From: Campylobacter concisus
Lineage (GTDB): Bacteria > Campylobacterota > Campylobacteria > Campylobacterales > Campylobacteraceae
Assembly (NCBI RefSeq): GCF_003048535.1
Contig: NZ_PIRQ01000001.1
Span: 1 to 64,000 of the forward strand
Reading direction: 5' to 3'
DNA: 64,000 bases
The position numbers were made by a program, and so were the translations under genes. The notes beneath the pieces were generated by a model that was not told where the DNA came from, did not search any database, and worked only from the letters and a program-made list of their open reading frames with translations. Of this stretch, positions 44,182 to 52,829 are shown one piece after another (positions within the stretch are counted from its first letter, which is position 1; each line of letters opens with the position of its first letter).

Positions 44182-45043
44182 TTAGTATCCTAGGCTTTTT
44201 ACCATTTAATGTCAGAAAAAATGAGTATAAAGCATCAATTTCATCTTTACTAAACTCGTATCCTAGCTGATAGTTACCAATAAAGCTTATAGCCTCTTTT
44301 AGATCATTTATCTCTCCATGAGATAAATATGGGGCAGTCTTTGTAATATTTCTTAGTGATGGCACTCTTCTTAATCTTTTGTTTGCATCTAGGGCAGAAA
44401 TTCTTTCTCGGCCAATATCTTGTGTCAAATTTCCTCCCAAATTTCTACCATTATGACAAGCTACGCAGCCTATATTATTAAATATCTCAAATCCTTTCTT
44501 TGCGCTATCATCTATGGCATTGTTATCACCTGATATAAAACGATCAAATGGTGAATCAACACTTAAGACAGCCTTTTCAAACTCAGCTATTGCATCTGCA
44601 ATATTATCAAAATTAATGCCGTCATTATAAATTTTTTTAAATAAAATTTTGTACTCAGAGATGTTATTTACAGAATCCACTATCTTGTCGTTATCTGAGT
44701 TTAGTTCTATTCTAGAGGTTATGGACTCTTTTACTTGATCCTTTAAATTGCTAATCTTTGCATCGCTATAAAATAGATAGTTTGCTGCAGCATTTAATAT
44801 GGTTGGAGGATTTAAAGTGCCTTTTTCCATGCTATCTTGGTTGCTTCCGCTTAAATTCCAATACAAGTTGTGACAAGTTTGGCAAGAGTAGTTTTCATTT
44901 GGGCTTAGCCTTTTGTCAAAAAAGAGTTTTTTGCCAAGCAGAGCCTTTTCTTCATTATATTTTACTACCGTAAGAGGTTTGTAGGATTCATATTTACAAA
45001 ATGAAATCGTGATGATAAATAGACAAAGTATAACGCCCTTCAT
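44171..45043 (-). CDS. Di-haem cytochrome c peroxidase/MauG-family protein
   Basis: The 290-residue exported protein has a hydrophobic N-terminus (VILCLFIITISF) and two haem-binding motifs, C54QTCH58 and C193VACH197. The family text is present: LGKKLFFDKRLSPNENYSCQTCH, NPPTILNAA, FEKAVLSVDSPFDRF, RRVPSLRNITKTAPYLSHG and the C-terminal ALYSFFLTL. It reduces H2O2 or does MauG-like oxidation in the periplasm. It is slightly short for a classical CcpA. It leads an overlapping two-gene operon with the PAS-EAL gene. Confidence 0.88.
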   Translation of the reverse strand: MKGVILCLFIITISFCKYESYKPLTVVKYNEEKALLGKKLFFDKRLSPNENYSCQTCHNLYWNLSGSNQDSMEKGTLNPPTILNAAANYLFYSDAKISNLKDQVKESITSRIELNSDNDKIVDSVNNISEYKILFKKIYNDGINFDNIADAIAEFEKAVLSVDSPFDRFISGDNNAIDDSAKKGFEIFNNIGCVACHNGRNLGGNLTQDIGRERISALDANKRLRRVPSLRNITKTAPYLSHGEINDLKEAISFIGNYQLGYEFSKDEIDALYSFFLTLNGKKPRILNEY

Positions 45044-45185
45044 AACGCCCCTAATTTTTAATTTTCTTTTTTATATCGGCAAATTTTTGATTTTTTATAT
45101 AGTACATTATTTTATTGTTTTTTTGAAATTTATGATACAATTCGCTCGATTTAGAAAATATTTATATTTCAGGGAGGAGAAAGTC

Positions 45186-45617
45186 ATGAAAAAGGGCTTT
45201 ACGATGATTGAGTTGATCTTCGTGATCGTTATATTGGGCATATTAGCTGCGGTTGCTATACCAAAATTAGCTGCAACAAGGGATGATGCAGAGATAGCAA
45301 AAACTGCTACAAATATACAAACACTTATTGCTGATTTGGGTTCTTACTACACTTCACAAGGCAAATTTAATAATGATGTTAAAAAAATGTCAAATGTTAA
45401 AAATCCAGTCGATATAAAAAATGGTAAATGTCTAGAAGTGGGTGCTGGAAATGATACTAATGGTGAGATAAAGATGACGATTGGTGTAGATGGTCTTTGC
45501 AAACAAGTTTGGGAATTACCAGGTTTAGTAGATGTTAAAGCCTTAATCGAAAGTACTACCGACAACAAGACAGCCAATTCGCTTAAATTTGGCGGCATGG
45601 GCATAAAATATAAATAA
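45186..45617 (+). CDS. Type II/IV pseudopilin-like protein
   Basis: ATG at 45186 with GGGAGGAGAAA upstream gives 143 residues, starting MKKG|FTMIELIFVIVILGILAAVAIPKLA. This is a class III signal with the prepilin cleavage site after Gly4 and Glu5 of the mature protein. The open frame continues upstream but without pilin features. The globular part has two cysteines (KCLEVG, LCKQVW). Campylobacter uses such pilins for its type II secretion/DNA-uptake machine. No other pilus gene is close. Confidence 0.9.
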   Translation: MKKGFTMIELIFVIVILGILAAVAIPKLAATRDDAEIAKTATNIQTLIADLGSYYTSQGKFNNDVKKMSNVKNPVDIKNGKCLEVGAGNDTNGEIKMTIGVDGLCKQVWELPGLVDVKALIESTTDNKTANSLKFGGMGIKYK

Positions 45618-45624
45618 AATTTTT

Positions 45625-45648
45625 AGCAAGGTTTTTTCCTTGCTTTTT
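45625..45648 (+). terminator. Intrinsic terminator of the pseudopilin gene
   Basis: AGCAAGG and CCTTGCT pair over 7 bp with a T-rich loop and TTTT follows, 8 nt past the stop. Confidence 0.8.
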
Positions 45649-45869
45649 ATGATTTTTGACTTACTAAATTTTTAATACAGCAAAGACTAATAGAAATACA
45701 AATTTTTTACACAAATAATTTATATACATAAAAATAAGCTTTCTAAGATTTAATGCGTTGCCAAAAGATATCAAATCTTAACTTCTACTAAATAGACAAT
45801 GGCTTTTTATTAAATTTAATTGATTTTATCCTCTACAAATTTTAAAGATAAAAAACGTAAAATCAAACC

Positions 45870-47201
45870 ATGAATTTACTAAAAGACCCACTAAATAAGC
45901 TTATCATCTCGCTATCACTCCCAGCTGGCACCGCAATGATGTTTAATACTCTTTATAACGTCACTGGCACATTTTTTGCAGCAAAAATTTCTACCCTTGC
46001 CGTAGCTGGTATGGCTATGAGCTTTTTGCTTTATCTAAGTATTGTGGGCATTGGGCTTGGTTTTGGCTCAGCACTAACTGCGCTAATAGGCAATAGTCTT
46101 GGAGCAGGAAAGATAAAAATGGCTAAATTTTATGCGGCAAATGGAGTTATCTTTGTGCTAGTATTTGCTATTTTTATGGGGTTTTGTGGCTATTTTTTAG
46201 CACCAAATTTACTCACTTTTTTAGGGGCTGATCATCACTATTTAAAAGAGGCGCTTGATTACGCGGGTGTTATCTTTCTTGCTGCGCCATTTTTCTTGAT
46301 TATCAAATCTCTAAACGGCGTGCTTGTAGCACTTGGAGATACAAAAAGTTACCGCGATTGGCTATTTTATGGCCTTTTTATCAATGCATTTTTTTGCTAC
46401 TTTTTTGCATTCATTTTGGATCTTGGCGTAAAAGGACTTGCTCTAGCAACAGCTAGTGTTCAGCTTTTGGGCATGATCTACCTTTTTGTAAAAGTTAAAA
46501 AAGCTAAGATGATCGAGCCAAGAAATTTAAGCTATTTTGTGCCAAATTTTAGCATTTGGACAAAGATTACAAAGCAAGCTCTACCAGCTTGCTTAAACTA
46601 TCTATCGATGTCACTTGGCTCACTTGTACTTTTAAAATTTATAAGCTACTATGGCGTAAATGCCGTAGCAGGATATGGTATAGCTTTGAGGATAGAGCAA
46701 ATTTTGGTATTGCCGACCATTGGTATGGCCGCAGCAGTTTTAAGTATCGTTTCAAGAAACTATGGTGCTAAAAATTTTAAAAGAGCTAAGCAATGCTATA
46801 AAATTTCGCTTCTTTTTTTACTTATTTATTGTGCATTCGCTTGCGTTTTTATTAGATTTTTTGGTGAAGATATGATAAGAATTTTTGATGATACGCCGGC
46901 AGTTTTGGAGATAGCAGGGCTTTATCTTGGTATAAATTCTCTTGCTTACGTAGCTTATGGCACGATAAATGTCTCAGGCAGCACTCTTCAGGCCGTAAAA
47001 CGCCCAGTGGCCATCTTTTTGCTAAATGGATTTAGGCAATTTGTGCTTCAAGGATCATTTTTTTACGCGGTAGTCTTCTATTTTGGTCTTGAGATAAAAT
47101 TTATATGGCTGGCTCTATTTTTTAGCGTCTATCTCACAGCCATTTGCTTCGTCTTTTGGACGCTTTATCAGCTAAGAAGGGCTACTGGCGTAAGCTTTTA
47201 A
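45870..47201 (+). CDS. MATE-family efflux transporter
   Basis: The 443-residue protein has 12 predicted helices in two similar halves. The first starts LLKDPLNKLIISLSLPAGTAMMFNTLYNVTGTFFAAK and the second SIWTKITKQALPACLNYLSMSLG, typical of MATE cation/drug antiporters. GLGFGSALTALIGNSLGAGK and the paired IVSRNYGAKNFKRAK are the family's loop motifs. Substrate unknown. Its end overlaps znuB (convergent) by 20 nt. Confidence 0.92.
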   Translation: MNLLKDPLNKLIISLSLPAGTAMMFNTLYNVTGTFFAAKISTLAVAGMAMSFLLYLSIVGIGLGFGSALTALIGNSLGAGKIKMAKFYAANGVIFVLVFAIFMGFCGYFLAPNLLTFLGADHHYLKEALDYAGVIFLAAPFFLIIKSLNGVLVALGDTKSYRDWLFYGLFINAFFCYFFAFILDLGVKGLALATASVQLLGMIYLFVKVKKAKMIEPRNLSYFVPNFSIWTKITKQALPACLNYLSMSLGSLVLLKFISYYGVNAVAGYGIALRIEQILVLPTIGMAAAVLSIVSRNYGAKNFKRAKQCYKISLLFLLIYCAFACVFIRFFGEDMIRIFDDTPAVLEIAGLYLGINSLAYVAYGTINVSGSTLQAVKRPVAIFLLNGFRQFVLQGSFFYAVVFYFGLEIKFIWLALFFSVYLTAICFVFWTLYQLRRATGVSF

Positions 47202-47988
47202 ATTTAAAACAAAAAGCAAAAAAGCAAAGTGAAGCAACTAAGATTATGCTAGCTCCGCCTGTTAGGTTAAAATAAAAGCTAATAAATAGACCACTAAAAC
47301 AAAAAACGACTGAAAAGATAGTGGAGATTAGCATCATTAGCCCCAGTCTTTTGGCAAAAATTTGTGCTAAATATGGCGGTATAGTAAGAAGAGCGATGAC
47401 TAGAATCAGCCCCACAACACGGATCGTAGCCACCACACAAAGTGCCATCATGCACACTAATAAATAGTGAAAAAATGTTGTATTTACGCCGCGTAGCTTT
47501 GCAAACTCTGCATCAAAGCTAATAGCTACAAATTGACGATAAAAAAGAGCAATGAGCGCTAAAAATAAGATATCTAAGATACTCATAAATGTTATATCTT
47601 GCCCGCTTACTGCTAAGATAGAGCCAAAAAGATAGCTCATGAGATCGGCATTGTATCCCGGAGTTAAATCGATAAAAATGATACCAATAGCCATACCAAA
47701 TGCCCAAATAGCACCGATAACTGAGTCGATGTTGGTTTTATCTTTTAACGTGATAGTGGCGATTATAAGGGCTAAAAAGAGTGAGAATATGCTAGCTCCA
47801 AGAAGTGGTTCAAGCGAGAAGAAAAAGGCAAGTCCAATGCCGCCATACGCTCCGTGCGCGATGCCGCCAGCGATAAAAGTCATTTTATTTATAACAACGA
47901 GTGAGCCTATGAGCCCACAAATGATACTAACTAAAATGCCAGCAATAAAGGCATTTTGCATAAAATTTAACTCTAAAATTTCACTCAT
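47182..47988 (-). CDS. znuB: Zinc ABC transporter permease ZnuB
   Basis: The 268-residue, about 8-helix protein belongs to the ABC-3 permease family (Zn/Mn): ILVSIICGLIGSLVVINKMTFIAGGIAHGAYGGIGLAFF, DSVIGAIWAFGMAIGIIFI, KLRGVNTTFFHYLLVCMMAL and VGLILVIALLTIPPYLAQIF. It starts 1 nt after znuC's stop and ends the locus znuA - nicO-like - znuC - znuB. Confidence 0.92.
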   Translation of the reverse strand: MSEILELNFMQNAFIAGILVSIICGLIGSLVVINKMTFIAGGIAHGAYGGIGLAFFFSLEPLLGASIFSLFLALIIATITLKDKTNIDSVIGAIWAFGMAIGIIFIDLTPGYNADLMSYLFGSILAVSGQDITFMSILDILFLALIALFYRQFVAISFDAEFAKLRGVNTTFFHYLLVCMMALCVVATIRVVGLILVIALLTIPPYLAQIFAKRLGLMMLISTIFSVVFCFSGLFISFYFNLTGGASIILVASLCFFAFCFKFKSLRQ

Positions 47989-47989
47989 T

Positions 47990-48775
47990 TTATCTCTTTA
48001 GCTTAAAAACATTACTTTTGATTTTGCACTCACATTCGCCAAGTGCGATCTCGACGTCACAAAAATGGCTATGAGATTTTGCTAAATGCTCTATAAATTC
48101 TCTTTTTGCAGTATCTTCATGAGTTTTATGAATATGTAAATTTTTGCTCACATAGGCGATTTTTGTAGCATAATTTAGCACGATATTTAGATCATGACTT
48201 ACTAAAACTACGCCAACACCGCTTGCATTTATATTTTTTAAAATTTCATAAATTTCAGCCTGACCCTTTGTGTCGATACTAGCTGTTGGCTCGTCTAAAA
48301 CGAGAACCTTTGCATTTGCACAAAGCGCTCTTGCGATATATACTCGCTGTCTTTGGCCACCGCTTAGCTCACCAATTCTAGCGCTTGCAAATTCTTTCAT
48401 GCCAACTTTCTCAAGGGCTGCAAGAGCCATTTGTTTCTCATCTCGCGAGTAAAAACCAAAAATTTTTTTATCAATTAGCCCCATTAAAACTACTTCTAAA
48501 ACCATCATTGGAAAGCTTTGATTTGAGAGAAAATTTTGAGGCACATAACCTATAAATTTACTGACTTCGCTTGGCTCTTTCCCAAAGAGTTTTATCTCGC
48601 CACTTTGAGGCTTAAGTAGTCCTAAGATAAGCTTTAAAAGTGTGCTTTTGCCACCACCATTTGGACCGATGATAGCTAAAAATTCATCGCTACTATAATC
48701 TAAATTGATACCTTCTAAAACCACTTGCTTATCGTAGCTAAAGTTTAAATTTTTAATTTTTATAATTTCTTTCAA
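47990..48775 (-). CDS. znuC: Zinc ABC transporter ATP-binding protein ZnuC
   Basis: The ATPase of the metal transporter has Walker A IGPNGGGKSTLLK, the signature LSGGQRQRVYIARAL, Walker B VLVLDEPTASID and the switch His in LVSHDLNI. The frame is open to 48826 inside the preceding gene. The TTG at 48775, overlapping that gene's stop (TTGA), is preferred since it starts KEIIKIKNLNFSY directly. The His/Cys-rich end (HSHFCDVEIALGECECK) may bind metal. Confidence 0.9.
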   Translation of the reverse strand: MKEIIKIKNLNFSYDKQVVLEGINLDYSSDEFLAIIGPNGGGKSTLLKLILGLLKPQSGEIKLFGKEPSEVSKFIGYVPQNFLSNQSFPMMVLEVVLMGLIDKKIFGFYSRDEKQMALAALEKVGMKEFASARIGELSGGQRQRVYIARALCANAKVLVLDEPTASIDTKGQAEIYEILKNINASGVGVVLVSHDLNIVLNYATKIAYVSKNLHIHKTHEDTAKREFIEHLAKSHSHFCDVEIALGECECKIKSNVFKLKR

Positions 48776-50277
48776 AACAGACTCTTTTGCGTAAATGTCG
48801 TAGTAAAAATAAAAAGTCCAAGCCAAAGCATAACGCTAAGAGCCATAAATTCGGCATAGATTTTAAACTTTTTTAACTTAATGTTTGTGCTCTCATTTAT
48901 CTTAGCTCCAAAAACAGCCGCTAAAAATATCACTGCGCTCATGCCAAGCGCCATAAATAGGCCGCTTATAACGCCTGCAAAGTAGCTGCCTAGCTCATTT
49001 GCTAGCACAAAGACAAGTATCGTGCCAGGACAAGGAATAAGTGCTGCAGCGGCTGCAACTAGCCATTCTTCTTTGTTTTTTGGTTTTTTTGTAGTACAGA
49101 TATTACAGCCACAGTCGCTAGTAAATTTTGTATTTTTACTCAAATTTTGGCTTAAACTTGAGCTAAAAATATAAAATTTATTTAACTCTTTTTTGCTTGA
49201 AAGATAAATTTTGATCTTTTTATAAAGCATAAAAATCGCTACAAAAAAGATAATAACGCCAGAAAATGCTGTCGTAACGCTTGCTGTATCTTTTGTCAGA
49301 TCGCTACTGATCTCACGTAGTATCATAAAACTAGCAAGCACAAAAATAAATGCGCCCACAACATGTAAAAATCCGATCTTTAAAGAGAAGAAAAAGGCTT
49401 TGGCGTAGCTTCCGCCAGTTGCGGCAAAATAGGAGCTTGTAAGCACCTTGCCATGTCCCGCAGATGCAGCGTGTAAAAAGCCATAACCAAATGATATTAG
49501 CGCTAAAAATAGCAGAGTTAGCGGACTTTTTTGATCAAAATTTCTTAGAATTTGCTTTAATCTATCAAGCATGCTTAGACTTGTTTTTGAAACAAGATCA
49601 AACTTAGCCTCATCGATCTTATCGATCTGGCTTAAATTTTCATCTTCAAAATTTACCGAGTTTGGCTCTTTTAGAAGCTCTTTTAATGCAGGCTTTTCAT
49701 TATGAGCTTTGGCTGCAGCCTTACTTGAAAATGTAAAAAATATTAAATTTGCATTTGGATTTGGTATCGTCCAAAACTGATCTGATACCAAAAATGCGTT
49801 GTTTTGTGTAAATTTAAAATTAAAATATCCCTCTTTGTCGTCCATTTCAACAGATACCACAAAGCCATCTTTGATAAGCAAATTTGTCTTAAAACTAACG
49901 TCAAATTTTAGTCTGCCCTCATCAAAATAGAGTTTATACTTTTTTAAATTTAGCTCAAGCTTTGTAGCATTTTCATCTTTGTAAAAGTACTCAATATTCG
50001 TTAAATAGTGTCTTGGTACAAGATAATCAAGTAAATTTAAGCGGATTTTTTTGATCTCGCTTTCATCTATCTTTTCATCCTGATTTAGGTCAAAATTTTG
50101 CCTCATAAGCTCTGAGAAATTTTGCGAAAATGTCCAAGAAAAAGCAATTGTAGTGATATTGTTTTCGTTTGAGTCAAATTTTACGCTCACGTGAGCGGTC
50201 GGGCTATAAAGCGAGCAAAGAGCACACCCGAAGGCATTTATAGCGAAGAAGCAAATGACAATCAGGCGTGCTAACAT
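48772..50277 (-). CDS. DUF1007-NicO fusion: metal-related membrane protein in the znu locus
   Basis: Residues 1-20 are a signal-like segment. Residues about 20-230 are a periplasmic DUF1007-type domain (HVSVKFDSNENNITTIAFSWTF, and an EF-hand-like DLNQDEKIDESE). Residues about 255-495 are a six-helix NicO/RcnA-type domain (LISFGYGFLHAASAGHGKVLTSSYF, AAAAALIPCPGTILVFVLA). NicO proteins move Ni/Co, and related fusions sit in zinc-uptake loci. A Cys-rich loop (CGCNICTTKK) lies between helices. It is 3 nt from znuA and overlaps znuC. Direction of transport is unknown. Confidence 0.85.
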   Translation of the reverse strand: MLARLIVICFFAINAFGCALCSLYSPTAHVSVKFDSNENNITTIAFSWTFSQNFSELMRQNFDLNQDEKIDESEIKKIRLNLLDYLVPRHYLTNIEYFYKDENATKLELNLKKYKLYFDEGRLKFDVSFKTNLLIKDGFVVSVEMDDKEGYFNFKFTQNNAFLVSDQFWTIPNPNANLIFFTFSSKAAAKAHNEKPALKELLKEPNSVNFEDENLSQIDKIDEAKFDLVSKTSLSMLDRLKQILRNFDQKSPLTLLFLALISFGYGFLHAASAGHGKVLTSSYFAATGGSYAKAFFFSLKIGFLHVVGAFIFVLASFMILREISSDLTKDTASVTTAFSGVIIFFVAIFMLYKKIKIYLSSKKELNKFYIFSSSLSQNLSKNTKFTSDCGCNICTTKKPKNKEEWLVAAAAALIPCPGTILVFVLANELGSYFAGVISGLFMALGMSAVIFLAAVFGAKINESTNIKLKKFKIYAEFMALSVMLWLGLFIFTTTFTQKSLF

Positions 50278-50280
50278 TTT

Positions 50281-51171
50281 TTATAGACTCTTAGCAAAAA
50301 TTTCTGCTGTTTTTTTCATCTCATCTAGCCAATTTTCTGGGAGCTGATCAATGCTTATGACCTTTGAGCCAGTCTCTTTTGCTACTAAATTTGCAGCCTT
50401 TGTTGGAAACTGCGGAGCAACGAAAATGACTTTTACGCCGTGCTCTTTAGCTTCTTCTATGAGCTCTTTTAGCTCAGCTGGCTTTGGCTCTTTGCCCTCT
50501 ATCTCGATGGCAATTTGCTCTAAGTTATAGCGTTTTGCAAAATATCCCCAAGATGGGTGATATACGATAAATTCGCGAGTTTTAACATCTTTTAGAGTAT
50601 TTTTTATAAAGCTATCAAGCTCGTCAAGACTAGCTTTAAATTTAGCCAAATTCTCCTCATAGAGCTTTGCATTTTGCGGGAATTTCTCTATTAATGCCTT
50701 AGCTATATTATCAACTTGGGTTTTTACTAAAACCGGATCAAGCCAAATGTGCGGATCAAGACCATCATGATGATGGTGATGATGTTCGCCAGCTTCGCGG
50801 TCATGGTCATGATGCTCGTGATGTTCATGATTCTCATGTTCATCGCTCATAGCGATCTTTTCGATGCCTTCTTGTGTTTTTACAATGTGTAAATTTTTAA
50901 AAGATTTTGAAAAACGCTCTAGCCAAGTATCTTCAAACTCAATGCCAATAGCAAAGTAAAGCTCGCTCTTTTCAAGCTCCTTCATCTGTTTTGGCTTTGG
51001 CTCATAAGTGTGCGGATCAGCACCTTTGCCAACCATTGTATTTACGCTTAGTGTATCACCAGCGATCTGCTCAACAAAAAATTTTGTAGGCAATATACTA
51101 GTCGTAACAACTGGCTTTGCAAAAAGCGACAAAGCGCAAACTGCTAAAAAAACAAAAATCTTTCTCACCAT
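50281..51171 (-). CDS. znuA: Periplasmic zinc-binding protein ZnuA
   Basis: The 296-residue cluster-A-I binding protein has a signal peptide (KIFVFLAVCALSLFA), the first ligand H54 in GADPHTYEP, a His/Asp-rich metal loop at 112-136, ligand H141 in DPHIWLDP, and VYHPSWGYFAKRYNL with the third His. ATG at 51171 is chosen (CAAAGGAGAG just upstream); the frame extends 51 codons further but across the operator region. It delivers Zn to ZnuBC. Confidence 0.95.
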   Translation of the reverse strand: MVRKIFVFLAVCALSLFAKPVVTTSILPTKFFVEQIAGDTLSVNTMVGKGADPHTYEPKPKQMKELEKSELYFAIGIEFEDTWLERFSKSFKNLHIVKTQEGIEKIAMSDEHENHEHHEHHDHDREAGEHHHHHHDGLDPHIWLDPVLVKTQVDNIAKALIEKFPQNAKLYEENLAKFKASLDELDSFIKNTLKDVKTREFIVYHPSWGYFAKRYNLEQIAIEIEGKEPKPAELKELIEEAKEHGVKVIFVAPQFPTKAANLVAKETGSKVISIDQLPENWLDEMKKTAEIFAKSL

Positions 51172-51211
51172 CTCTCCTTTGTTTGAAAAAATATTGCGGA
51201 AGTTTAGCAAA

Positions 51212-51228
51212 TTGCAACTTGGTTGCAA
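51212..51228. promoter_or_regulatory. Perfect inverted repeat between znuA and the Fur-family gene: candidate Zur operator
   Basis: TTGCAAC-TTG-GTTGCAA is a perfect 7-3-7 inverted repeat. The half-sites also repeat directly (TTGCAACTTGGTTGCAACTT). It lies 41 nt before znuA and 87 nt before the divergent Fur-family gene, where a shared zinc-responsive operator would be expected. Confidence 0.6.
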
Positions 51229-51314
51229 CTTAAAGAACAAAAGCCTAAATATAGTGCTTTTTAAATGAAATTTAAAACTTTTAGCGTTAATATACAAAAA
51301 TAAAAAGGGCAAGG

Positions 51315-51674
51315 ATGAATGCAAGAAATTTCTTAGAAGAGCATAGTATCAAGGCAACTACTTTTCGCATAAAGCTCGTTGAAATTTTGCAAAATGCCAA
51401 AACTCCATTAAGCTATGATGAAATTTTAGAAAGCCTTAATGCAAATAAAACCACTTTTTATAGAAGCATAGAAATTTTTGAAAAAAAGGGCCTTGTCATA
51501 AAAACCGAAAATAATCATAAAAGCTACTACGAACTAGCAAATGAGGCAAAAGCGTACTTTATCTGCGATATCTGTCATAAAGTCACAAATATCGATATGC
51601 CTCATCTAAACGTCGCTAAAAATATAAAAAGTGCTGTGATAAAAGGCGTTTGTGATGAGTGTGATCACGAGTAA
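51315..51674 (+). CDS. Fur-family regulator, probably zinc-responsive (Zur-like)
   Basis: The 119-residue protein is at the short end for the Fur family. The N-terminal winged helix reads SIKATTFRIKLVEILQNAKTPLSYDEILESL..NKTTFYRSIEIFEKKGLVI. The dimer/metal part has two structural-zinc pairs, C84/C87 (ICDICHK) and C113/C116 (VCDECDH). It is divergent from znuA with a perfect inverted repeat between them, so a Zur role is inferred. Fur or PerR type is less likely because no iron or peroxide genes adjoin it. Confidence 0.85.
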   Translation: MNARNFLEEHSIKATTFRIKLVEILQNAKTPLSYDEILESLNANKTTFYRSIEIFEKKGLVIKTENNHKSYYELANEAKAYFICDICHKVTNIDMPHLNVAKNIKSAVIKGVCDECDHE

Positions 51675-52057
51675 AGTGCGATGATCTCAGCTGGAATGGC
51701 TTTTGGACGATTTGTTTTTAGATCAACATAAACAAATTCGGTCTTGCCGGTTGCTATTAGCTCGTCATCCTTTTTAAACTCAAAGTATCTACAAGAAGTC
51801 GCCTTGCCTTCAGCTTGTGTATAAGTGTGAATTTCTACCTCATCCATCAATTTTACGCTTTTTATATATTTGGCTTCATTTTTTCTAATGAGCCAGATCT
51901 CGCCTCTTTTATACTGCGCCTCAACCGTGTCGCCAACCGCTGCAGAGTGTGCAAATGCAGCCTCTTGCATAAGAGTGAAATAATAGACATTATTCATGTG
52001 TCCGTGCATATCAATGGCTTGTGGCGGGATTATTACTTTGTATATAAAATCTTTCAT
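51665..52057 (-). CDS. Acyl-CoA thioesterase, 4HBT (hotdog) family
   Basis: The 130-residue hotdog protein has the catalytic region PPQAIDMHGHMNNVYYFTLMQEAAFAHS (Asp of the 4HBT motif, then HGHMNN) and VKLMDEVEIHTY. It hydrolyses acyl-CoA thioesters; the acyl group is unknown. It is convergent with the Fur-family gene and overlaps it by 10 nt. Confidence 0.82.
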   Translation of the reverse strand: MKDFIYKVIIPPQAIDMHGHMNNVYYFTLMQEAAFAHSAAVGDTVEAQYKRGEIWLIRKNEAKYIKSVKLMDEVEIHTYTQAEGKATSCRYFEFKKDDELIATGKTEFVYVDLKTNRPKAIPAEIIALYS

Positions 52058-52103
52058 TTCTAGCCTTTTTTGCTAGAATTATAACCAAAAATAAGGAGCT
52101 AAA

Positions 52104-52829
52104 ATGCAAAATTTATGGGATAAAAAGGCGTCAAACTACCAAAGATTTGACGGCAAGATCAGTGCTATTCAGCAGCAAATTTATGGCAAAGCCTTGGCTT
52201 GGGGGATAGACTTTAACGGCAAAGAAATTCTTGATATAGGCTGTGGTACCGGTGTTTGGACGATATTTTTGTCAAAAACTGCAAAAGATATAACTGGCAT
52301 TGATAGCTCAAAAAATATGATAGAAATTTTAAATGAAGATGCCAAAAGATTTGGCGTGACAAATTTAACCAGCGAGGTTTGCTCTTGGAGAGAATTTAAG
52401 CCTACAAAGTACTTTAATATCGCTATTTGCACGATGAGTCCAGCGATTGCTAGCGATGAAGATTTTGCTAAATTTCATAATATCGCAAAGCAAAAACTCT
52501 ATCTTGGCTGGGATAAACCTAGAAGCTCTGATCTGCTAGAGCCATTTTTTGAAAAATTTGGTCGCACACTCTCGCAAAAAAACGTCGTAAATAGACTTGA
52601 AGCATGGCTAAATGAGCAGAGTATTGCTTATAAGAGTGAAATTTTAAACGAGACAAGAATTGCTAGACGAAGCGTGCAAGAAGCTGCTGAAAACATCTGC
52701 TGGCACCTTGAGATAAATGGAGCTAAAAACTACGATGAAAAGGTGGTTTTAGCGATGTTGAAAGAGAGATTTGACGGCGAGTTTATAGATGAAAAGATAG
52801 AGTCGCAGATGAAGCTTTTTGTCTTTTAA
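52104..52829 (+). CDS. Class I SAM-dependent methyltransferase
   Basis: The 241 residues begin LWDKKASNYQRFDGK. They carry the SAM-binding motif ILDIGCGTGVWTIFLS, an acidic second strand (ITGIDSSKNMIEIL) and FNIAICTMSPAIA for motif IV. The tail is helical. Substrate unknown; small-molecule methylation is more likely than RNA. Its end overlaps the convergent transporter gene by 4 nt. Confidence 0.85.
   Translation: MQNLWDKKASNYQRFDGKISAIQQQIYGKALAWGIDFNGKEILDIGCGTGVWTIFLSKTAKDITGIDSSKNMIEILNEDAKRFGVTNLTSEVCSWREFKPTKYFNIAICTMSPAIASDEDFAKFHNIAKQKLYLGWDKPRSSDLLEPFFEKFGRTLSQKNVVNRLEAWLNEQSIAYKSEILNETRIARRSVQEAAENICWHLEINGAKNYDEKVVLAMLKERFDGEFIDEKIESQMKLFVF

Noticed and set aside
45009-45185. N-terminal extension of the pseudopilin
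   Set aside because: The upstream part is open but hydrophobic AT-rich text crossing the divergent peroxidase promoter. The ATG at 45186 has a strong ribosome site and a proper prepilin leader.
51172-51324. 51-residue N-terminal extension of ZnuA
   Set aside because: It would cover the intergenic operator region and the start of the Fur-family gene. The internal ATG has AAAGGAG and begins the signal peptide.
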